From positions 1,736,001 through 1,800,000 of the forward strand of contig NZ_LT593974.1 in the NCBI RefSeq assembly GCF_900086985.1: a stretch of 64,000 bases of DNA. The letters are read 5' to 3'. Every line of letters begins with the position of its first letter. The stretch's first letter is position 1. This document shows positions 60,235 through 64,000 of this stretch, in pieces. The stretch comes from Halomonas sp. HL-93. GTDB taxonomy: Bacteria; Pseudomonadota; Gammaproteobacteria; Pseudomonadales; Halomonadaceae. A model generated the notes under the pieces. That model did no database searches. It was not told where the DNA came from and was given only the letters and a program-made list of their open reading frames with translations. A program made the translations under genes and the position numbers.

Positions 60235-61347
60235 ATGTTGAAAGTCGGTTTCGTGGGATGGCGCGGCATGGTGGGCTCGGTGCTCATGCAGCGCATGCTG
60301 GAAGATGGTGATTTCAACGGCATCGAGCCGGTGTTCTTCACCACCTCCCAGGTCGGCCAACCCGGCCCCGACATCGGTGTGGACGTGCCTCCGCTGAAAG
60401 ATGCTTTTGATATCGAAGCGCTCAAGGCGCTGGATGTCGTCGTAACCTGTCAGGGCGGTGACTACACTAAGCCCGTCTATAAAGACCTGCGCGCCGCTGG
60501 CTGGAAAGGCTACTGGATCGATGCGGCCAGCACGCTGCGTATGGAAGATGACGCGACCATCGTGCTGGACCCGGTCAATCGCAAGGTGATCGACGCGCAG
60601 CTGGCCAAAGGGGCCAAAACCTTTGTCGGTGGCAACTGCACGGTCAGCCTGATGCTGATGGGCCTGGGCGGTCTGTTTGAAGCCGATATGGTCGAGTGGA
60701 TGACCTCCATGACCTATCAGGCGGCCTCGGGCTCCGGTGCCAAGCATATGCGCGAGCTGCTTAATCAAATGGGCACGCTGCGCGACAGCGTGGGCGAAGA
60801 GCTGAAAGACACCTCAAGCGCGATCCTGGATATCGACCGCAAAGTGACGGCGGCCATGCGCGGTGGCGACTTCCCCACCGAGAACTTCGGTGCACCGTTG
60901 GCGGGTAGTCTGCTGCCGTGGATCGACACCAAGCTTGAGAACGGTCAGAGCCGCGAAGAGTGGAAAGGCAGCGTCGAGACCAACAAGATTTTAGGTCTCG
61001 ATAGCAACCCGATTCCCATCGATGGCCTGTGCGTGCGTATCGGCGCGATGCGCTCGCACAGCCAGGCGTTCACTATCAAGTTGAAGCAGGATGTGCCGCT
61101 GGATGAAATCGAAGACCGCCTCGCCAAGCATAACGAGTGGGTCAAGGTAATTCCCAACGACAAAGACGCTACCATCGAAGGTCTAACGCCCGCCGCGGCA
61201 ACGGGCACACTGCAAGTTCCAGTAGGCCGTCTGCGCAAGCTGGCGATGGGCGGTGAATACCTCTCCGCGTTCAGCGTTGGCGACCAGCTGCTGTGGGGCG
61301 CGGCCGAACCGCTTAAGCGTATGCTGACGATCCTGCGCGAGCAGTAA
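60235..61347 (+). CDS. asd: Aspartate-semialdehyde dehydrogenase
   Basis: 370 aa from the ATG at 60235, with AGGAGG eleven bases upstream; a longer frame from 60193 would include the promoter. N-terminal [18 protein letters not shown] and the catalytic Cys in [19 protein letters not shown] mark the gram-negative Asd type. Makes the precursor for lysine, diaminopimelate, threonine and methionine. Confidence 0.97.
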   Translation: MLKVGFVGWRGMVGSVLMQRMLEDGDFNGIEPVFFTTSQVGQPGPDIGVDVPPLKDAFDIEALKALDVVVTCQGGDYTKPVYKDLRAAGWKGYWIDAASTLRMEDDATIVLDPVNRKVIDAQLAKGAKTFVGGNCTVSLMLMGLGGLFEADMVEWMTSMTYQAASGSGAKHMRELLNQMGTLRDSVGEELKDTSSAILDIDRKVTAAMRGGDFPTENFGAPLAGSLLPWIDTKLENGQSREEWKGSVETNKILGLDSNPIPIDGLCVRIGAMRSHSQAFTIKLKQDVPLDEIEDRLAKHNEWVKVIPNDKDATIEGLTPAAATGTLQVPVGRLRKLAMGGEYLSAFSVGDQLLWGAAEPLKRMLTILREQ

Positions 61348-61385
61348 GCCTCGCCAAGGCTAATTCCGCATCCTTAGCGGACGAA

Positions 61386-61419
61386 AACGGGGAGCGAATC
61401 AGACGCTTCCCGTTTTTTA
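61386..61419 (+). terminator. Rho-independent terminator after asd
   Basis: ACGGGGAGCG pairs with CGCTTCCCGT (one G-T) and is followed by a run of six T. Confidence 0.85.
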
Positions 61420-61535
61420 TGCGCGCTTGTTTTTTGTGCGTAAAGGGGCGGTACTATGGTAAAAACGTATGAGACCGCAACACGATAAGGCGTTAGGTTG
61501 CATATAAAAAAGCCAGATTGGGAACAGGGGCATCC

Positions 61536-63464
61536 ATGAAACAGGTAGGCGCGCTGGCCGTTGGGCTTTGGCTAAGCATGGTGGGGTCATTGGGCTGGGC
61601 GCTTGATCTTGGGCCCGCCGAGGTGCAGTCACGTTTAGAGGAGCCACTTCAAGCCACGTTGCCACTTGTCGATAGCGCAGAGTATTCGCCTTCAGACCTT
61701 GAAATCAGTGTGTCTGATCAACGTGCATTTGAGGACGCAGGTGTTGAATGGACATCGCTTGCGGGGCGCGTTCAGGCCAACATTCAAGAGCGTCAAGGCC
61801 AACCCGTAGTGGTGCTCACCAGCGACGATCCGGTGACGTCGCCGTGGCTTGACCTGCTGTTAACCGTGTCATCGCCCGATGGGCAGCAAACTCGAGAAAT
61901 GACGTTGTTGTTTGACCCGCCCGATTACGGCGCCCGCGATGAGCCTGCCGAGCGTGCGCCTGCTCAACCCATCGCCGAAGATGACGCGTCCGCTGAGCCA
62001 CCCAGCCGTGAAGTTGCCCAAGGGGACGCTTATGTACGCAGCGGCGATACGCTGTGGAGTGTTGCCGCGCGCACCAAGCCTGAGCAGGCAAGCGTCCAGC
62101 AAATGATGTTGGCATTGCTGGAAGCCAATCCCAGCGTGTTCCCTTCGGGTAATATCCACGCCATGCGCGCGGCCCAACGTCTCAACCTGCCGGACGATGA
62201 TCGCGTAACGGCCCGCTCGGCGGAGCAGGCCGCTACCACCATTCGTGAAATGAACACTGGGGGGCAACGCCGCGATGAAAACGTCCCCGTTCCGGTGGCG
62301 TTACCCGAAGTGGATGGCACTGGCGAAAGTGAATCGTCTGCTGAAGTGCAAGAGGACGAGTCGGCGGAGCCAGAGAGCACTTCAACAAATCAGGCGGTGG
62401 CTTCCGCGCCCGCGACTGGGCAAAATGACGGGCAATCGATTGAGCCCACGGTGGTGAGCGCCGTCAATGTGCTTGCTGGCGGGGAGCAAGAGGGCGCGAA
62501 TCAAAGAGCACCATCACCCTCGGTTGCGCCAGCGCTTGCGCTGCAATGGCAGCAAGAACGCGACGACATGCGCCGTGAAATAGCGACGCTTCGCGAAGAA
62601 GTGGAACGGCTAAGCGAAACCGTCGCCTCGCAGCAAATGGTATCCGCCTCGCCAGCCCCGGCAACTGAGCGCCGATCCATTATGGAGCGGCTGAGCGAGT
62701 ATCAGTGGTGGCTAGCGATGATTGCGTTGATTCTGCTGTTAGCGCTGTTGGTGATAATGCGCCGTCGTCGCCAGCACTGGGAAGCGCCGCCTGCTATGGC
62801 GGCGCCGGGCACCAATCAACCTCATACGCCGTCGGCAAGTAACGTAAGTCCTAGGCGTGACCCCTCCATGGTGTCGCCGACGCCACCCCCACAAGCTGAC
62901 GCAACAATGGCCGCCGAGCCAGTGAACAAAACGGCAACAGACGAAGCGGTCAGCCGGTCACCCGCCGGCAATATCGATGAGACATATCCCGCTTATGAGG
63001 CGCCATTTGACCGAGCAGCCATGGCCAATACCCAGGCGGCCGGGCTGATTGAAATTGGCCAGGAGCGCCGTTTGGCGCTAAAGGCGCTACCTGTCGGGCA
63101 CAACCCTGCGTTATGGCTGGCGCCTCCCGCTGACCCTTTAACGGTGGCGGCCATGCTGTCGGCGATGGGGATGCGGCCGATTGAGGAAACGCCTGCCGCT
63201 TCGCCTGGTGAGGCTCAGGTGCCGGCCGATAACGAGCGGGCATGGGTCATCGATTATCAGCCGCCAACGCTGGCCTCAAGCAATGCGCCTAGAGAGGAAA
63301 CGCCTATGCAACCCTCCGTTGAGTTCGATACCCAGGCGCCTGCACCGACGCCATCTCCTGCTGCCCGTGAGGAAGAGTGGGATATTGAAGAGGTGGCATT
63401 TGCCCCCACACCTCGCGATAATAGTGCGCCTTCCACTCCCGGCAATGTTGATAAGAGGCGATGA
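61536..63464 (+). CDS. fimV: FimV-like peptidoglycan-binding membrane protein, short form
   Basis: 642 aa from the ATG at 61536. Signal peptide, FimV N-terminal domain (ALDLGPAEVQSRLEEPLQATLPL), LysM domain (YVRSGDTLWSVAARTKPEQA...RLNLPDD near residues 165-220), coiled coil near 335-375, one membrane helix (WWLAMIALILLLALLVIM) and an acidic Pro/Ala-rich cytoplasmic tail. FimV is a polar hub for type IV pili and related machinery. The family is often near 900 aa; the C-terminal TPR/FimV domain is not apparent here. Overlaps truA by 4 bp. Confidence 0.85.
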   Translation: MKQVGALAVGLWLSMVGSLGWALDLGPAEVQSRLEEPLQATLPLVDSAEYSPSDLEISVSDQRAFEDAGVEWTSLAGRVQANIQERQGQPVVVLTSDDPVTSPWLDLLLTVSSPDGQQTREMTLLFDPPDYGARDEPAERAPAQPIAEDDASAEPPSREVAQGDAYVRSGDTLWSVAARTKPEQASVQQMMLALLEANPSVFPSGNIHAMRAAQRLNLPDDDRVTARSAEQAATTIREMNTGGQRRDENVPVPVALPEVDGTGESESSAEVQEDESAEPESTSTNQAVASAPATGQNDGQSIEPTVVSAVNVLAGGEQEGANQRAPSPSVAPALALQWQQERDDMRREIATLREEVERLSETVASQQMVSASPAPATERRSIMERLSEYQWWLAMIALILLLALLVIMRRRRQHWEAPPAMAAPGTNQPHTPSASNVSPRRDPSMVSPTPPPQADATMAAEPVNKTATDEAVSRSPAGNIDETYPAYEAPFDRAAMANTQAAGLIEIGQERRLALKALPVGHNPALWLAPPADPLTVAAMLSAMGMRPIEETPAASPGEAQVPADNERAWVIDYQPPTLASSNAPREETPMQPSVEFDTQAPAPTPSPAAREEEWDIEEVAFAPTPRDNSAPSTPGNVDKRR

Positions 63465-64000
63465 CGCTGTTTTACCATTTTGATGAGACGCAACCGTTAA
63501 CCGGCCGCTTGGCGATGGCCATCGAATATGATGGCACGCGTTTTTGTGGCTTTCAGCGGTTAAAACACGCCGCTTCGGTGCAGGCATCGGTGGAAGACGC
63601 GCTGAGCAAAGTGGCCGGTGCGCCGGTGCAAATTCATGCCAGCGGGCGAACTGACTCCGGCGTGCATGCTACCCGTCAGATTGTTCATCTGGATCCGCCT
63701 GCCCAACGCTCGGAAAAAGCCTGGGTGTTCGGCGCGAATACTTACCTGCCTCGCGATGTATCGATACGCTGGGTCAAGCCGGTTTCAGATGATTTTCACT
63801 CGCGGCTGGGCGCGCTGGGGCGTCGCTACCGTTACCTGCTGCTGAATCAAATCAGTCGCCCGGTGCTGGAGCGGCATAATGTCACTTGGTGCAGAGACCC
63901 GCTGGATGCTGATGCCATGCACCGTGCCGCCCAGGCGCTGGTGGGAGAGCATGATTTCTCCAGTTTCCGTGCAGCGGGATGCCAGTCGAAAACGCCGTGG
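63461..64000 (+). CDS. truA: tRNA pseudouridine(38-40) synthase, 3' partial
   Basis: The ATG overlaps the fimV stop (ATGA); the frame is open for 180 codons to the right edge. MAIEYDGTRFCGFQR is the TruA N-terminal motif, and the catalytic Asp is in HASGRTDSGVHATRQIVH. FGANTYLPRDVSIRWVKPV and GEHDFSSFRAAGCQ follow as expected. The C-terminus lies outside the window. Confidence 0.95.
   Translation, partial: MTLFYHFDETQPLTGRLAMAIEYDGTRFCGFQRLKHAASVQASVEDALSKVAGAPVQIHASGRTDSGVHATRQIVHLDPPAQRSEKAWVFGANTYLPRDVSIRWVKPVSDDFHSRLGALGRRYRYLLLNQISRPVLERHNVTWCRDPLDADAMHRAAQALVGEHDFSSFRAAGCQSKTPW

Overview
The window reads as the chromosome of a halophilic or marine gammaproteobacterium, most likely Halomonadaceae (Halomonas-like). 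Supporting signs are a high-GC core, acidic proteins, a complete Na+-pumping NADH:quinone reductase operon, a DUF3141 PHA-synthase-like gene, long-form GAPDH beside mfd, and the leuCDB-asd-fimV-truA order also known from Pseudomonas. No rRNA, tRNA or CRISPR array was seen.

Core part 1 (1-28324): a DUF3141 alpha/beta-hydrolase gene (5' end outside the window), topA with two small companions, two L,D-transpeptidases flanking an Lpp-type lipoprotein (one with a pure Gln-Glu repeat encoded by a hexanucleotide tandem), mfd, gap, nqrABCDEF-nqrM, a PA2778/PA2779-type pair, the leuS-lptE-holA operon, a zinc-ribbon protein and a polytopic membrane protein. An 800-bp gap then holds about four imperfect 130-bp tandem repeats.

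Integron (about 29127-42950): an integron integrase on the minus strand with an upstream LexA-like site, an attI-like region with a perfect 9-bp inverted repeat, and 14 to 15 plus-strand gene cassettes separated by attC sites. Cargo: unknown proteins, two GNAT acetyltransferases, a Shedu-type (DUF4263) PD-(D/E)XK nuclease, an AAA_28-like P-loop protein, a DHCW cupin, BrnT/BrnA and RelE/HigA-type toxin-antitoxin pairs with their own promoters and dyads, and a frameshifted VOC protein. One cassette, encoding a protein with an R-x4-H (HEPN-like) motif, is present twice in identical 877-bp copies either side of a GNAT cassette and next to the Shedu cassette. Another is cut by a complete 2325-bp IS66 element with a perfect 8-bp target duplication; removing it restores the reading frame. 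A rhodanese gene followed by half an attC closes the array.

Flank and second cassette patch (43039-49422): rlmF, a DUF4239 membrane protein, then two attC sites around a GNAT gene, a VOC gene, a serine acetyltransferase remnant joined to a GST gene, a divergent azoR/lysR pair and a small secreted protein.

Core part 2 (49556-64000): pgaABCD for poly-N-acetylglucosamine biofilm polysaccharide, a LysR regulator divergent from leuC with a palindromic T-N11-A site between them, leuCDB, asd, a short FimV, and the start of truA running off the right edge.

The most interesting content is the integron: it carries one recognisable anti-phage gene (Shedu), two toxin-antitoxin modules, and an uncharacterised, recently duplicated HEPN-like cassette, with direct evidence of recent shuffling and insertion.
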